A DNA stretch of 64,000 bases. It comes from Lepeophtheirus salmonis (taxonomy: Eukaryota; Arthropoda; Copepoda; Siphonostomatoida; Caligidae). How positions within the stretch are numbered: position 1 is the stretch's first letter; each line of letters opens with the position of its first letter. This document shows positions 35,770 through 48,515 of this stretch, in pieces. A program made the position numbers and the translations under genes. The notes beneath the pieces are model-generated. The model did no database searches. It was not told the origin of the DNA and saw only the letters and a list, made by a program, of their open reading frames with translations. The stretch lies in contig NC_052143.2 of NCBI RefSeq assembly GCF_016086655.4, positions 29,589,886-29,653,885 of the forward strand, read 5' to 3'.

Positions 35770-36870
35770 ACAGCTGGCAAACAATACTGTGACCATCAAT
35801 TTTTTATGACATATTTGTTGCTTTTGTATGTCTTTACTTTTTCGGGTTCGAACTTTACTATTGTATCTCGATCAGATAGTGATTAAATAATTAATAAAAA
35901 ATCATAGATCTGGGATGATGAGTCTATTTCCAACGGACTGTTTGATTTGTAAAATGTTAATGAATCATAGTCGTAGTCTAAATTGATGTTAGAAGAAACT
36001 CCATCAATTTAAAGAAAGGAATATTTCTTGAAGAATCAGAGTTTTGGGCGGAAGATTTACCTTTCCTTTATTTCTTGTAGGGTGATGCAATCGCACCCGA
36101 AACTAGAAATCCTTGTTAGAATCAGTGGAACCTAATTTTGGTAATTATTTTACTCCAATTTCCTCGATTGTAAAGTGCAATAAGTGATCGTGACTATACC
36201 GTATATTTAATAGACATTACTAAACTTCAGTTAAGAAAAAAAAAAAAAAAAAAACTTTCCATCCTTTTTTTCTTATTAATTATCCTTTTAATATAACATA
36301 AATTTAAATTTAGTATGTAAATATTGTACAAATATTCCAATGTTGCAGTTCCCCCTCCTCCCCAAATTCTAAATCATCGACAGAATCATATGTCCCTTTT
36401 TATAGTATTGCCATAACGCCAGTTGAACATATATATAGACACAATTACTAGTACATGTGTCGAATTTTTCTAAGTAGTGTGAAAGTAATCCTTTTTTTTT
36501 GTTTAAAGTAGGTATTACTGATTAACGAATTTGTATTCACTGGGTATACTTTGTTCATTAGTAGCATTGGTCAGTGTTTGAGTGTTGGGTTAAACTAATC
36601 TTTAGCCTAAGTCATTATTTTGCTGTGATATCAAAAACCTCAATTATCCATCTCTGAACGATAGACTAGAAGAGAAGAAGATAATATCCTTCAGCTTTGC
36701 AAAACGTTGTCCACTAAGACTTTTGTTAGAGGGGATTGTAAGAAACTGGTAATGATAAAGTGATAAAAATTTCGACAGGTAATCTGTCATAATACCTTAT
36801 TCAATGCAAGGATCAATTTGCTCAGCAAAAATATAGTTCAAGATTTACCTAAGGAGACTGTATTTGTAAC
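35770..36870. other. No supported gene
   Basis: AT-rich with an A18 run near 36237. Nothing recognisable. Confidence 0.4.
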
Positions 36871-36879
36871 TGGACAGCA

Positions 36880-37185
36880 GCAGAAACTAAATCGCTTGAT
36901 ACACCTTTTTATTTTTGGTTACCTTTCTTGGTAGTTTACAGCTCCACTTCCATCAGCTGCTCCTTTGAATGATCTCATACCAGTAATTAACTTGATCAGT
37001 TATATGAATATCTATAAAACTTGTGTAGATGATGCAATCAAGGTATTCTCTGCACAATTGTGGTACCTCACTGAAGAACTCGTACCGTCAGCATTTTTTT
37101 TGGATCAAGTTAGAATTGACATCAAAACATATATACATGGTATCAAAATTACTGACCTTCAGAGAAAGACTCTGCAGTAAGATTT
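36880..37185 (+). pseudogene. Fragment of an uncharacterised transposon-associated protein
   Basis: The 71-codon frame from 36965 reads DLIPVINLISYMNIYKTCVD and then LWYLTEELVPSAFFLDQV. From memory, HLWYL-EEL---AFF is a recurrent C-terminal motif of repeat-associated uncharacterised proteins in invertebrates. This was not searched. It is only a short C-terminal piece, followed by an A-rich tract. Confidence 0.35.
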
Positions 37186-37189
37186 ATGG

Positions 37190-38490
37190 CTTAAGATATT
37201 CCCTTCAAAAAAAAAAAAAAAAAAAAAAGAAACAGAAAGAAAAGAAAATATTTGGCATTCAAAAATTAACTAATGATCTATGTATTTATATGTTTAAAGT
37301 AAATGCTAATTTAAATATAAATATAAAAAGGTGATAATTAGCTAAAAAAGAAAATAACTTAAAAGGAAAAACTATTTTTATATTTCTCCTTCTTTTCTGA
37401 ACTAAAGGTTAATAATGTAAACTGTCTAGGAGCAATCACTTGTTGCTTGATACAATCAAGGAAAGTGAAATGACAAAAAAAATATAATCTTTATTTGATT
37501 ATAAAAATATGTTACTTTTCAACATGTTTTATATAAAATCCATAATAAAAAAGTTTTCAACATGCACGTATAGAAATTACAATTGTGCTATAGGGAAACG
37601 TTAAAAAAATTTGCTAAGATTTTTTTTAGTGTTCTACGTACCTAGCTGCAGTACTAAAATTAGGTTATGCTGATTCGGATAATGTAGGGGCAACTGCATC
37701 CCTCTAATGGCTAGTCATATAATACTACAAACCTGTAAGCTAAGGCTCAAGCGTACTTGTTACAAATAAGGTAGAAGAACCGAGAAATTACTAAAATGAT
37801 AACAAATAAGTTCATAAGACCATTTTTCATATTAAAAAACCCTCATTTATTATATTGAATTAGTCTAATGTACCTAACTAAAGAGTCCTGTGGTGGGCTT
37901 TATATCGGATTTTAAAAAATCATAAAAACTGTGATTTATGAATTTCACAGAATGATTTTTTTTTTTGATTTTTGACTATTTAAATCTAATATACTTTTTT
38001 TCCATAAAAATATGAAAAATGTCCTTTTGAACTTCCATTTGTAGTGAGTGCCCTTACATCGTAACTTACAGGCTTCTAGTATTATCTTATTTCTCTAACG
38101 TATCTCCTTTTATTATTAGAAAGATTAGTCACCTTGTGAAGAAGTATTTGAAGCTTTTTTATTTTTTCAATGTTTATTGTATTAATAATAATTTATTAAT
38201 ATAATTCAATAAATTAAGAGATGTCAATAAATTAATAAAGAATTTTCAAACAGATTTTTTTAATGCAGTATATTAATATTTTATTCCAATTTTTAAATTT
38301 AAATATAATTTATCGAGCCTTTTAAAATATTAATAATGGATTTAGGAGATTATTTTGACTATAATTTAATTCAAGAATCAATAATAATTCTTAAATTGAA
38401 CAAGGTTTGTGAATATGCTCAAAACTTTGGTCCCTTGAATCCTCTCACTTTCACGTTCTTAGAAATGGTATAATTTTATGCCTTCATAAC
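37190..38490. other. No supported gene
   Basis: AT-rich non-coding sequence after an A20 run (37208-37228). No motif or repeat family is assigned. Confidence 0.4.
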
Positions 38491-38497
38491 CTTTTAA

Positions 38498-38631
38498 ATA
38501 GATTTAATTAGAGTGAATAAATGGTATAATATAGGAGATGAATCGAAGACATAATCATAAATAGATTTAATTAGAGTGAATAAATATTTTAATATAGGAG
38601 ATGAATCGAAGACATAATCATTAATAGATTT
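38498..38631. repeat. 63-bp tandem duplication (2.1 copies)
   Basis: Units start at 38498, 38561 and (partial) 38624 with ATAGATTTAATTAGAGTGAA. They differ at only a few bases (GGTATAAT versus TTTTAAT), so the duplication is fairly recent. Confidence 0.85.
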
Positions 38632-38737
38632 AAAGGCCTAATTATTTTTCTTAAAACTGATATTTTGGGAAAATTGCTGTTGTGGAGGTACAATTATAAG
38701 TCGACATGTTTAACGGGGGACTATATATATATATATA

Positions 38738-39835
38738 CAGCTGAGCCCAAAAGTATTCGTACCCTTTCAATATTTGCCTTATATAATATATCGGAAATCT
38801 TTAACAATTTTTTAAAATTTTCTTTTCAGGAAGGTTTTTAATAATAATGACTACTTTTACTTAAGTACTAGAGAGTTCAAGAATTTCCTTGAACTAGCTT
38901 CTGAGAAATAAAAGTGTGATGAACTAATTTCTTACTTCAGTCTTATTCAACAATCAACATAACTAAGACCAAGGAGTGTAGGGATTACATCTGCCAGCTT
39001 GTAGTTATTACCATAATCAATGTGATAGCCGTTAAGACATTTCCATCAAGTTTTCCATTCCAAAATCCTCTGCCCAATGCCTCATCACAAAATTCAAAAG
39101 AACTGACAATGTCAAGAATTTTCCTCGATATGATAGAAAGTCCAAGTTGAGCTCAACACATATACACAGTCCGAGAGGTTGCCAAGAATCCAACAAAAAC
39201 TCTCAAATATATCCTGCATGGTGCGAAAGCAACATGAACTTTGGTTGGACAATCAACTGTGGCAAGGGTTTTACACAAGAATGGATTCCGGGTTGTGTTC
39301 TAAGAAAGTCTCCACTATTCAAGAGTAGGCACATAAAGCCCAGGCTGAAGTATGCCATTGACCAAAAAGATGGTGAACTCAATGGTTGCTGCCAATGGAT
39401 CTGGAGAACTTCGCAAAATTGATGGGACAATGAAGAATGTATCGATATTTTTTAATTGAAACTGCAATCAATCAGTCAAGAATCTTAAGCTTGGAAGACA
39501 TTGGTGGTTCTAACAAGACACTTTCCCAAAGCACACATCCAAAAATGATCAAGTATGGCTCAATAGCCATACGGTTAGGGTCATAGACTGGCCAGCCAAA
39601 AATCATGACCTTAATCCCATTGAGAATCTATTTACTATATTAAAAAAACCATATGGAAAAGACATTCAACAAATCTCGATGAACTTTGGAGATTCTGTCA
39701 AGAAGAGTTTTCTAAAATTGATCCTAGTGATTGCTTTAACTTTGTAAGGATTTATCGCAATCGCATTCAGTATTTGAAGAAAGTCAGAGGCCATGTCACA
39801 AATTATTCAGTAATTTTGCTCTTTGAGTATGCATA
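38738..39835 (+). mobile_element. Tc1-like transposon, decayed
   Basis: The left end CAGCTGAGCCCAAAAGTATT follows a TA, as in Tc1-like terminal repeats. The transposase can be followed through stops: CVLRKSPLFKSRHIKPRLKYA, LGRHWWF-like block and NHDLNPIEN-like block. It ends with an intact C-terminal stretch (KTIWKRHSTNLDELWRFCQE, SDCFNFVRIYRNRIQYLKKV). No right terminal repeat is recognisable, so the 3' end may be truncated. Confidence 0.75.
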
Positions 39836-40009
39836 ATTATGAAACGCCAAAAATGATATTTTGTTAATTTACTCAGAAAAATGAATACGTTATTATAATT
39901 TCTTTTGTTAAGAGTAGTTTTTAATTGACTAAGGATATTCTAAATGAGTGTTTAGATCCTAAAAGTGTTCCCAAAAGTGTCATACATTATCTCGACATCC
40001 AGGTGAGAT

Positions 40010-40260
40010 AGTCATTATCAAGGCTGATGAGTGGCCTTCCAACAGCCTTGAGCTTAACCTGTGTGATTTATAGTTGTGGTCAATGCTGAGAAGGAAGGTA
40101 AACGAACACCCCCATAGCTCTTTGAGATCCGTACCTCTCTCTATGAAGAGAAACATGTACCGATTTAACAAGAAAGATATAATAAAGGCTTGCTCAGCCT
40201 TTATGTGACCGTTTACAGTTGGTGATCAATGGTGAGGGGGTCATATTGAATGATACGGAA
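40010..40260 (+). pseudogene. mariner transposase C-terminal relic
   Basis: Plus-strand frame: WPSNSLELNLCDL, then RRKVNEHPHSSLRSV, RFNKKDIIKACSAF and GGHIE. It corresponds to the SPDLNPLDY-to-C-terminus part of mariner transposase. The 63-codon ORF on the other strand is a shadow. Confidence 0.65.
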
Positions 40261-40489
40261 GCTAATTGTTCAATTTGAATTTCACGTGTCATAAATTTTG
40301 TCTTAAAATGCCATCTACTATTATTTACACTTACTTGAAAATATTGTCTGGATACAAAACCGGATGGAATGTTTGTATGTACTCCCAAAAGACCAAAAGT
40401 AGTCCTGAGGAGGTGTGTTGTGGAGTTATGATTGTAATTCCTTGTTGGACACACTGAGTGTTGAGAATCGACATCTGAGTAATTCTTAC

Positions 40490-40640
40490 CTACCTACATA
40501 TTTATTTCCTTCTTCTCTCCCTCGTCACAGATGATTGTAGCTGATCTAATGAAACATCATGACGGCTAAGCTGTTTTCCTTCAAAACATTATTCAAATTG
40601 CCAAGATTACCATATTGATTTTTTGTTTTCCTTTTTACAT
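40490..40640 (+). repeat. Copy of the AGCTGTCATGAC repeat
   Basis: GTAGCTGATCTAATGAAACATCATGACGG matches the family described at 27690-28530. No gene is supported between 40640 and 41440; an 84-codon frame at 40847 is Ser-rich and featureless. Confidence 0.5.
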
Positions 40641-41439
40641 ATAAAAAAAGCTGTCGTTTTTCTTTCCTTTTCGTATGACATTTATCTCTAATTGAGACTC
40701 TAAAATGGGCAGAGACTAAGCTACCGTTCTTAATCGCCTTCGGAGGACAAATAGTCGTTCCCTGTGGGATGTCGTAACCAGATATTGTCTTTGATGGGAA
40801 GAACTACCCTGGATTTTGTATGTAGTCGACAAGGTTCCTTCAATTTTTGGGAGTGATTTTTTACGACGTTACAATTGAAGCATTGGCATCACGAGTGGGT
40901 GGCTCTCTTCAAAAGACCTCCACCTCAAAAAGCTCATCTTTGAGCAGGAGTTCACGGAGCAGTTCCCTTTGCTTGTTTTTAAATGATTATTTTTTTACCT
41001 TGGCGTATAATTTAGGAGGAGCACTAAATGACCTCATACGCTCTTCTTGCTTATACCGTGTGAATATGTCTCATAGAAGAACTCTAATAAAGATCAGTTG
41101 AAGTAAGATAATAACTTATTTAGATTTCTTTATAGATATACGGAACCAGATTAATCAATTTAAAAAAAAAATCCAATTCCATGACTAAAAAGCTATCCAT
41201 TAGCTTTACTGTTAATAATTTATAATGAGTAACACTGGCCTACCTAGCCCCTTTGGCCTCTCCAAAAGTTTTTGAATCCTCCCAAAAAGTTTTATAATAT
41301 CTATTATAAATGTTTCTAAATATGTTTTGAGTGTTATCACTCATAAAATCAAAAATTGTCGTACAAATCAGTTTGAAAAATAGAAAGTAAACAAATAAAA
41401 TAACTAATTATATTCCTATGATATTTTTGGGCTCCGCTA

Positions 41440-41612
41440 AAATCATTAAGAGGCCGTTTTTGCGGAAATGAAGCCTTATCTATGTCTATATCTCTCTGTC
41501 TTTTCCTTTTTTTTTCTTCTCCTTCTCTGTATCTGTCTACATTCTTCTCTCTGTTTCTTTTCTTGTACCTTCATTCTTTGTTTATATTCCCCTCTATTCA
41601 GCTATGGGCACC
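41440..41612 (+). repeat. Polypyrimidine repeat, copy 2
   Basis: CT-rich block ending in GTACCTTCATTCTTTGTTTATATTCC, collinear with 60110-60300 and, inverted, 23160-23345. It is directly followed by the MITE at 41616. Confidence 0.65.
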
Positions 41613-41615
41613 CTA

Positions 41616-41945
41616 GGGAGGTTGTCCAAAAAGTTTACAACCTCAACCTGAAGATGGTAGTTCTTGTAAATAACAGCAAATCACATCTATCTAGCATCTG
41701 TTGTAATTTACTTACCAAAGTTTCTGTCATTTTTGATTTGCAGTTGTTATGTAAGCAAAAACTGTTATTTTGGAACAAAAAAACAAACAAAAAAAATGCC
41801 TTGTACTATTTGGACGGGTTACAGAGATGGGAGCTCGCCAGGAGAAGTCTGTAGAGTTACAAAGTGACTATGGTCAAAAACTAAATATAATTTAAGAAAA
41901 AATGCCTTGGATCTTTGTTAGTTCGGAAACTTTTTTAGACTACTC
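41616..41945. mobile_element. 330-bp mariner-type MITE
   Basis: TA flanks both ends (41614-41615 and 41946-41947). The left end GGGAGGTTGTCCAAAAAGTTT and reverse-complemented right end GAGTAGTCTAAAAAAGTTTC are matching terminal repeats. Similar ends bound 63122-63642. No transposase domain is convincing inside. Confidence 0.6.
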
Positions 41946-42344
41946 TATTATATAAAATAAAGCTATTTATATAAGTAACCATTTAACGGTATTGATAATT
42001 TTTGGAGTTAATCCCGCCCAAATGACGAAAACTAGCAATACTCCTAATAAATATGTAAACGTATTCAACGACCTTCAATGTTATTAGGGATTATGAAGGT
42101 TAAATAAGCAATTGTAAAGTAAATACATATATATATAAATATTGACATACTCAATTGACAGTTAAAAATTGATTAGGTAGTAGTGCATGTAAAATAGATG
42201 AAAAATGTTTGTTCATAATGTATTGTGTTAGTATCAGTTTTCTTTATGTAATTTATTTGTTTATTGATAAGCCAAATAAAGTAAGTCTTGTTACTCAACG
42301 TTGCTCGGTTTCCGGCCTTTTCTACTGGGGTATAAATAATTATT

Positions 42345-42880
42345 AGAGATGAGTAGTTTGTAATGAAAAATAGGACACGAGGGGAAGGCGGAAGTGAGAA
42401 ATATGGTACATCTGGATTAAGACTCTTGTTAATATCAGCTGCTTGTTATATGTTTTTTTTTTTGGGGGTAATATTAATTATTGCTGTACAGAGGAATAAC
42501 TTCTACTTTTAAAATAGCATAAGCTGCGGGAAAATGTTTTTAATTTAATAATTATCAGAGATGAGTAGTTTGTAATTGTAAAACTACCTATAAAATTATA
42601 AAAGAAAAATGAACTTCTCCTTCTGAAATAAGCATTCTTGCTTATCTTTGGTATAAATTGTTTACAATTGTAATATAAAATAAATTAAAGTATAGTTATT
42701 TTACCTACATTTTACTATTTTAAATGTAGAAAGTTCAGCTCTGAATAGCATTAATTCAATTTATCCCCCCAAAATCATATAACAAGCAGCTGCCATTTAC
42801 AAGATCCTTAATTCAGATGTACCATATGTCACACTCCCGCCTTCTCTTCGTACTCCTTTTTTATTAAAAACTACTCCCCT
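42345..42880. repeat. Two adjacent copies of the frequent MITE-like repeat
   Basis: GAGATGAGTAGTTTGTAAT occurs at 42347 and again at 42558. It precedes a plus-oriented copy (GGCGGAAGTGAGAAATATGG) and a copy with a reverse right end (GATGTACCATATGTCACACTCC). Confidence 0.55.
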
Positions 42881-42889
42881 CGAATTATT

Positions 42890-43110
42890 AAATGCACGAC
42901 CCATAAGTCTTAAGGCAGGATGTAAAGCAGGTTCGAAGCGTCTGAGAGCTGTAGTCGCCACAAATAGTGACCATGTGGAATGAACTTGCACTCATTCTGA
43001 AAGGAATTTTACGCTGATTGCAATACTTTAAAAAAAGTTTTTGAGAAGTAAATATTTGTATACTTTCTTAGCTATTGAATTTTTTCTAACACTTATGGGC
43101 CACCCTGTAA
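42890..43110 (+). pseudogene. mariner C-terminal relic with right terminal repeat
   Basis: Frame: RPISLKAGCKAGSKRLRAVV, then ATNSDHVE and stop, followed by CACTTATGGGCCACCCTGTA. That last string is a typical mariner right terminal inverted repeat ending at TA. The opposite-strand ORF is a shadow. Confidence 0.6.
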
Positions 43111-44200
43111 GCTAGCAGTAGTACCCTGCATTGGCAGGAATTATTCTGCGTCGACGAATACAAACACTTTGTGTATTAATATAGAAGAATATTGGACATG
43201 TAAAAAAAATGCTTATTCAAATTAAAAAAAAAAAAAGGTTTAACGCACATAACAATGCTTTTTAACAAAAAACATTCAATGTCACCAGTGCTCCAAATAA
43301 TCATCACAGAAGGTTATTATCAATCCCAAATTGACTAAATAAAACATATAAAAATGATTTGAATATACTATCATGGGGATAAACCAGTTTATACCTTAGA
43401 TAGGACGATAATGTTTCCTTCAGAGGTAGAAGTTAACACCATGACAACCTATTAAATAATTTAAAAAAAGAAGAAAGAGCAGACTCTTAAATATAAAGAC
43501 TTTTTACAACTTCTAGTACGATTTGAAATGAATTTACTCCTAGGCAGTCTTCCTTTAATTTTACTAACAAAAAAAACTAAGTTATTTTGATAATATTTTT
43601 TTCCTTTGGCAATGATCTCTCATAATTTAGTTAATAATGTTTTTTTCTTTAGTGGGCACCGTCATTCACATCCCTATCAATAATTGTGGTTTGGTAACGG
43701 AATGAAGATTATAAATGAACTTTGCCAAAAAAAAAAAAAAATATATATATATATAATATGTATGTAAGTTATCTTATGTTTGTATATTGGTAATATGTTA
43801 GAGACTGCAATTTGCTTATTATGCATAGTGCCTACACACACCAAAAACTAATAAAATAGTTTTTCGAGTTATACTAACCTTGATCATGTAATACTATCTC
43901 CAACAAAGATTTAATATTCAATTTTCATTCATAATACATAAAATTTGTTAGGGATCAAATTGCAGGATCGGACTTAAACCACTCCTTTTCTAAAAGAGGT
44001 TATTTTAAAAATAAAAAAACGACATTAAATTGACTATGAGTAAAATTCAATAAAAAAACTTTTCCTAAAAAAATTAATTTTCAAAATAAAATAAATGACA
44101 TTAAATGCATTATTGCCACAGTTTATTGAAAAAAAGGTTATTAAAAAGCCTGCCTTTCCTAAAAATGGTCATTATATAAAAAAAAGGAAAAAAATAAAAT
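43111..44200. other. No supported gene
   Basis: AT-rich; A-runs and a TA microsatellite at 43738-43760. Nothing recognisable. Confidence 0.4.
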
Positions 44201-44209
44201 AAAACACAA

Positions 44210-44800
44210 CTCACTTTACTAGAATGGGCACTCGGTAGATGGTAAAATCTCCACCTAAAATCAATTGAGTTACGTATCTCAAAAAAATGGACTTCCAACA
44301 GAACATTAGATTCGTAGATAAAATAAAATTTGTAGAAATTCTGGAGATTCTTTTGCATATAAATTTGTTACATCGATTTTTAACTTAAATATTTATCATT
44401 TTTCAATTTTTATCTCTTTTTTTCATCAAATGTCAATTTTCAATTTAAAAAAGAAATTCCAATAAATGATGCATTTTGGACATAAAATAATAAACCTCAA
44501 CATTAAATATATATACTATTTAGTATTTATAATTTTTCGGACATTTTTTGCATAGTTATTGCAATATTTTAAAAAATGAACTAGTAATTGAGGCTTATTT
44601 TTTCGGCAATTTTATTCTCCCTAACTTTTTTTGGTTTTGTCCGTACGTCTAACTTTGTATCCCTATTAACCTTGACGCTCATCCACACCAAAAGGGTCTA
44701 AACATTAAATATAAATAGCATTGACCATAGTCAATGTTATTTACCACTTCCTCCTTGGTCCGAGCGACACTGGGTAACCCTTTGTTAGTATTGCATATAA
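44210..44800 (+). repeat. Second copy of the 1.1-2.1 kb repeat, preceded by a TAGAATGGACACTCG unit
   Basis: CATCAAATGTCAATTTTCAAT and the final CTTGGTCCGAGCGACACTGGGTAA block match 1140-2110 in order. No gene is seen from 44800 to 45570. Confidence 0.5.
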
Positions 44801-45569
44801 TATTAATAGATAAAGTAATATATGTAAATATCTATAATAACCTATAAATCAGTGGCTCCTAACTTTTCAAATATAGCAATCCATCTCAGAACAAGCAATT
44901 GGGACACGTACCCAATTTTTAAATCATATATTGAGATTATGAATTATAAACTATTTATTCGTGAATTAACTATACATTTTTTAATATGAACGAAATCTTA
45001 CGGACGTTTAGTTCAACTCCTATTGAAAAAAAAAGAAGTACTTCATTTAAAATTTAAAAAAATGAATGTGACATTAGCTGAGGTATATTTAAATTAAGTC
45101 AAAATAATATGTACTAAACATTTCTAAAAATGGCAAGATTTGTACTGCCTTTTTTTTGATCGGTTAAGGACAAGAAAAGTAAAATAATTAGTTCCAAAAT
45201 ATATTTCATTCTTTCCATTGTAATACTTAATTTTTATCTACAATATGGAAATAAAACGATGTTATAACATATTTTTAATGGATATTAGGGCAAGATATAT
45301 AATAAAACTAAGCAATAGAGGGATATATTTTTTGATAAAGAGTAAAGTTTATTCTAGCTGATCTCATGTTGACCTAAAATAGTTCACTATTTATCTTAAT
45401 GAAACAAAAGTTCTCAATCTAATAAAACTTAGTTATTTAGACCCCCAAAATGAAGTGTTTTCTTCGTTAAAGTGTGTAGGACTTTTCAGTCCATATGTTA
45501 TATAGAGGATAGCGATCAAGAAAAAACTACATTCCGGTTCTTTTGGAAACAGAATATAAGTATAGTCTG

Positions 45570-45960
45570 CATAACTAAAGGTGGGGTGTTTGTAAAGAAA
45601 AAGCTAAGTATTTTGATTGTAAAAGGAAAATCGATCGTTGCGTGTGCTCGTTCTTCTTTTTGTTCAATATTTAATAGGCTGTCGTAGTGTTAACTTATCT
45701 TTCTGAAGTAAGCATTCTCGCTTATCTTTAAATTGTTTTTCAAATGCATAATAAAATAGATAAATATGTTTTTAAGTATAATTATGATATTTTCCAAATA
45801 CTAATGCTATTTCAAATGTAAAATGTTTTCTTCTATACAGTAGTATTTCATTTTCCCCCTAATAATAATATAACAGGCTGGCAATATTAACAAAGGTCTT
45901 AATTCAGTGGTACCATATGTGTCGCTCCTGCCTTCTCCTCGCTCTCTTATACAAACCCCA
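45570..45960. mobile_element. Near-complete copy of the frequent MITE-like repeat
   Basis: From GGTGGGGTGTTTGTAAAGAAAAAG to the reverse right end GGTACCATATGTGTCGCTCCTGCC. The block CTGAAGTAAGCATTCTCGCTTATCTT aligns with the 25240 and 42560 copies. Confidence 0.6.
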
Positions 45961-46004
45961 TTTTACGTATAACTAACTACTTCGTTTATATATCAAAAAG
46001 AATA

Positions 46005-46110
46005 AATTATGAAAAGGCTATGACGTATCAAGTAAGACGAGGAAAACAAGAGCTGACAACAAAATACACATGGTATTTTTGTATTAGCGAGGTAACGTAG
46101 TGTTGTTCTA
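46005..46110 (+). repeat. Third copy of the 640/21330 repeat
   Basis: GACGTATCAAGTAAGACGAGGAAAAC and TAGCGAGGTAACG align with the other two copies. The sequence from 46110 to 47000 is AT-rich without a supported gene. Confidence 0.6.
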
Positions 46111-47122
46111 TGTTTTTTTCCCCTTGCGTCTGTCGAGATTGGGAGTGAATTAAAAAGCTCGACATAGAAGTTGCGTTGTTTTCCTTCACATATTTTGGTC
46201 TTACATATTTAAAATGCCATTGGATATTCTTCAAGCAATTATAACATAAAAGGTAGAAAATATATAATATTGCTCATAGTTCTTTAAGCAATTAAACTTA
46301 TTTCTTTTTAAATGAAAAGTGCTTTTTAATGGGTATATTTTCTACATAATTACCTATAGCGTTTCTTTTTACAATGTGCATGCACTAATTTTTAAAAAAA
46401 CCTAATGAGTAAACATTTTTTCCTCTTTTTTTTAACAATTAACATACTCAAAATAGGTTCATTAATGTTATTTTTTATAATATATATTATTAAAAATTAC
46501 ATCAATGAACCTATGGCCAGTAAGTTTCGTTAAATAACTGATTTGAGATTTGAAAAGGAAAAACAGTTGTTTCTTATTTATTCATTATTTCCTAAATCAT
46601 TGTTGTGATAACATCTTATTCTATTATAAAATCTATTGTTTACCTCAGTGCAATATTGAATATAATTAATATTATTATTAAAATGCCTTTCAAAAATTCT
46701 CTTTACGCCTGGATTGCAATTAATGCTTTCTAAGAGTTGATATTTTTTCATTTGGAAATCTTAGCCACACACCTTCTCATCCTCTCTTTATATTCAAGTT
46801 CTGTTTAAGAGAATTTGCAACTTTAAGGAAAGAAATGAAGCAGATCTTAATGTTTATAGATCTATAATATATAAATTTTGAAATTATTTCATAAGTTTAA
46901 GTAAGTAAATCAAATATTCCTGATACTGAAAATTTTAATTATTCTTATATTAATTCTCCTTTAGTGTTATTTGGAATATAGGAGAAACACGTCATATTCT
47001 ATCCTTCAAAATCATAGCATCATAGGCAGCTAATTTTTTATTTAATCTTTAATCCATAGTACCATATGTCTCGCTCCTCTCTTCTTTCGCTCACTTTTAT
47101 GCTCAGCCCTTTATAATTGATT

Positions 47123-47222
47123 NNNNNNNNNNNNNNNNNNNNNNNNNNNNNNNNNNNNNNNNNNNNNNNNNNNNNNNNNNNNNNNNNNNNNNNNNNNNNN
47201 NNNNNNNNNNNNNNNNNNNNNN
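47123..47222. other. Assembly gap (100 N)
   Basis: A run of exactly 100 N, the conventional placeholder for a gap of unknown size. A MITE-like repeat copy (47000-47105) lies at its left edge and probably caused the break. Confidence 0.99.
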
Positions 47223-47240
47223 CTAATTTCGTATTTCACT

Positions 47241-47507
47241 TTATTTCAATGCTTTATAAGATGGGTTATAATTATCTGATTTAAGACAAACATGCCCTGT
47301 TCTTCTAGATAGCTTGCTACTTTTATCCGTTATAGTAGATTTGAAAACGTCACACTCCATGAAATTGTAATTCATTATGAACCATATTCTCAGAATAATA
47401 ACTAATGAAACGACAAAGTACAGAATTTCGAAATAAATTTGAAGTTTCAAGTTTAAAAAGAAGGCATTAATTAAATATAATCTACATACTAAAAAATAAA
47501 CCATCAT
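47241..47507 (-). other. 88-codon frame with N-terminal hydrophobic segment
   Basis: It starts MMVYFLVCRLYLINAFFLNL, has a further hydrophobic stretch, and ends in a polar tail, SSKLSRRTGHVCLKSDNY. It is directly beside the gap. Hydrophobic AT-rich frames arise easily by chance, so this is a weak candidate only. Confidence 0.2.
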
Positions 47508-48234
47508 TCATTTATGTTAAATATACTAAATTAAACAATTGTAATCATATGCCTAATAATAACCATAAATTATAAATACAGAATATTGAAATAATAGATT
47601 GAGCCAAATAATATTTTCTTGTTCTGACATCGGAATTCAGTTAAATATGTCATTACGAAACACAAGCCAGACGTGGAGTTTAATCAAAAAGATAATCATC
47701 ACCCCTTTTTCTTCATGTGGAAGTTGCTATAAACAATTGTGCACAGGATAGATATATCTCTACCGATGAGATCTAAATATTATTATTAATAAAGTAAATG
47801 TCAAAATCATAAAATTAGAAAATAAATATTCTAAACAAAGAAAATGTTAGAATTAAATCCATTTGTTCTTCCAATCTTAGTACTAACAGCTTTTAGAATC
47901 CTATTTTCATAGGATTCTAATTTTTTTTTTAAAAGAGAAAAGGTAATCCATGCAGTGAAATTTTAAACCTTAATTACTTATCTGATATATAAAAATAAGA
48001 CTCCTTTATAACTGATAAGACAATTCACGCAACCATTCTTGACTTAATGTAGTTTTCTGACATGACTTTGTAAAGATTTAGAGCAAAAACTAATTATGTA
48101 GTAATGTCCGGCGATATTACTCCTTATTAAGAGCATCCAAAAAATATTTTTACCCTGTTATTTATGCTTGTATAACAACATACTATTATCATGAAGGATA
48201 CACACAATTGTTAATTATAATGCTACACCCAATA

Positions 48235-48515
48235 CAATTATTCCCGTTGTTGTGACCATTTAAACAGTTGTTTTTACCATTTATGAGTCTTCTGAACACA
48301 ATTTCTTGCAGCTTATGAACCATAGCTAATCCTTATGTGATAAATAAGTAATATATATTGACTATGTAATATTGGAAAACCTAATTATCATATTCAAGTC
48401 TTTAAATGAAGAAACTAGTGTCAGAGAAACTAGTGGCGAACCATCCAAAGCTACTACTCCCGTTTTTGTGACCCTTTAAGCAGTTGTTTTTACCATTTAA
48501 TGAGTTGTGTATCAT
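48235..48515 (+). repeat. Two direct copies of a ~58-bp unit
   Basis: Copies at about 48240-48296 and 48456-48514 share CCCGTTKTTGTGACC, CAGTTGTTTTTACCATTTA and GAGT. The rest of 47510-49490 holds no supported gene. Confidence 0.7.
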
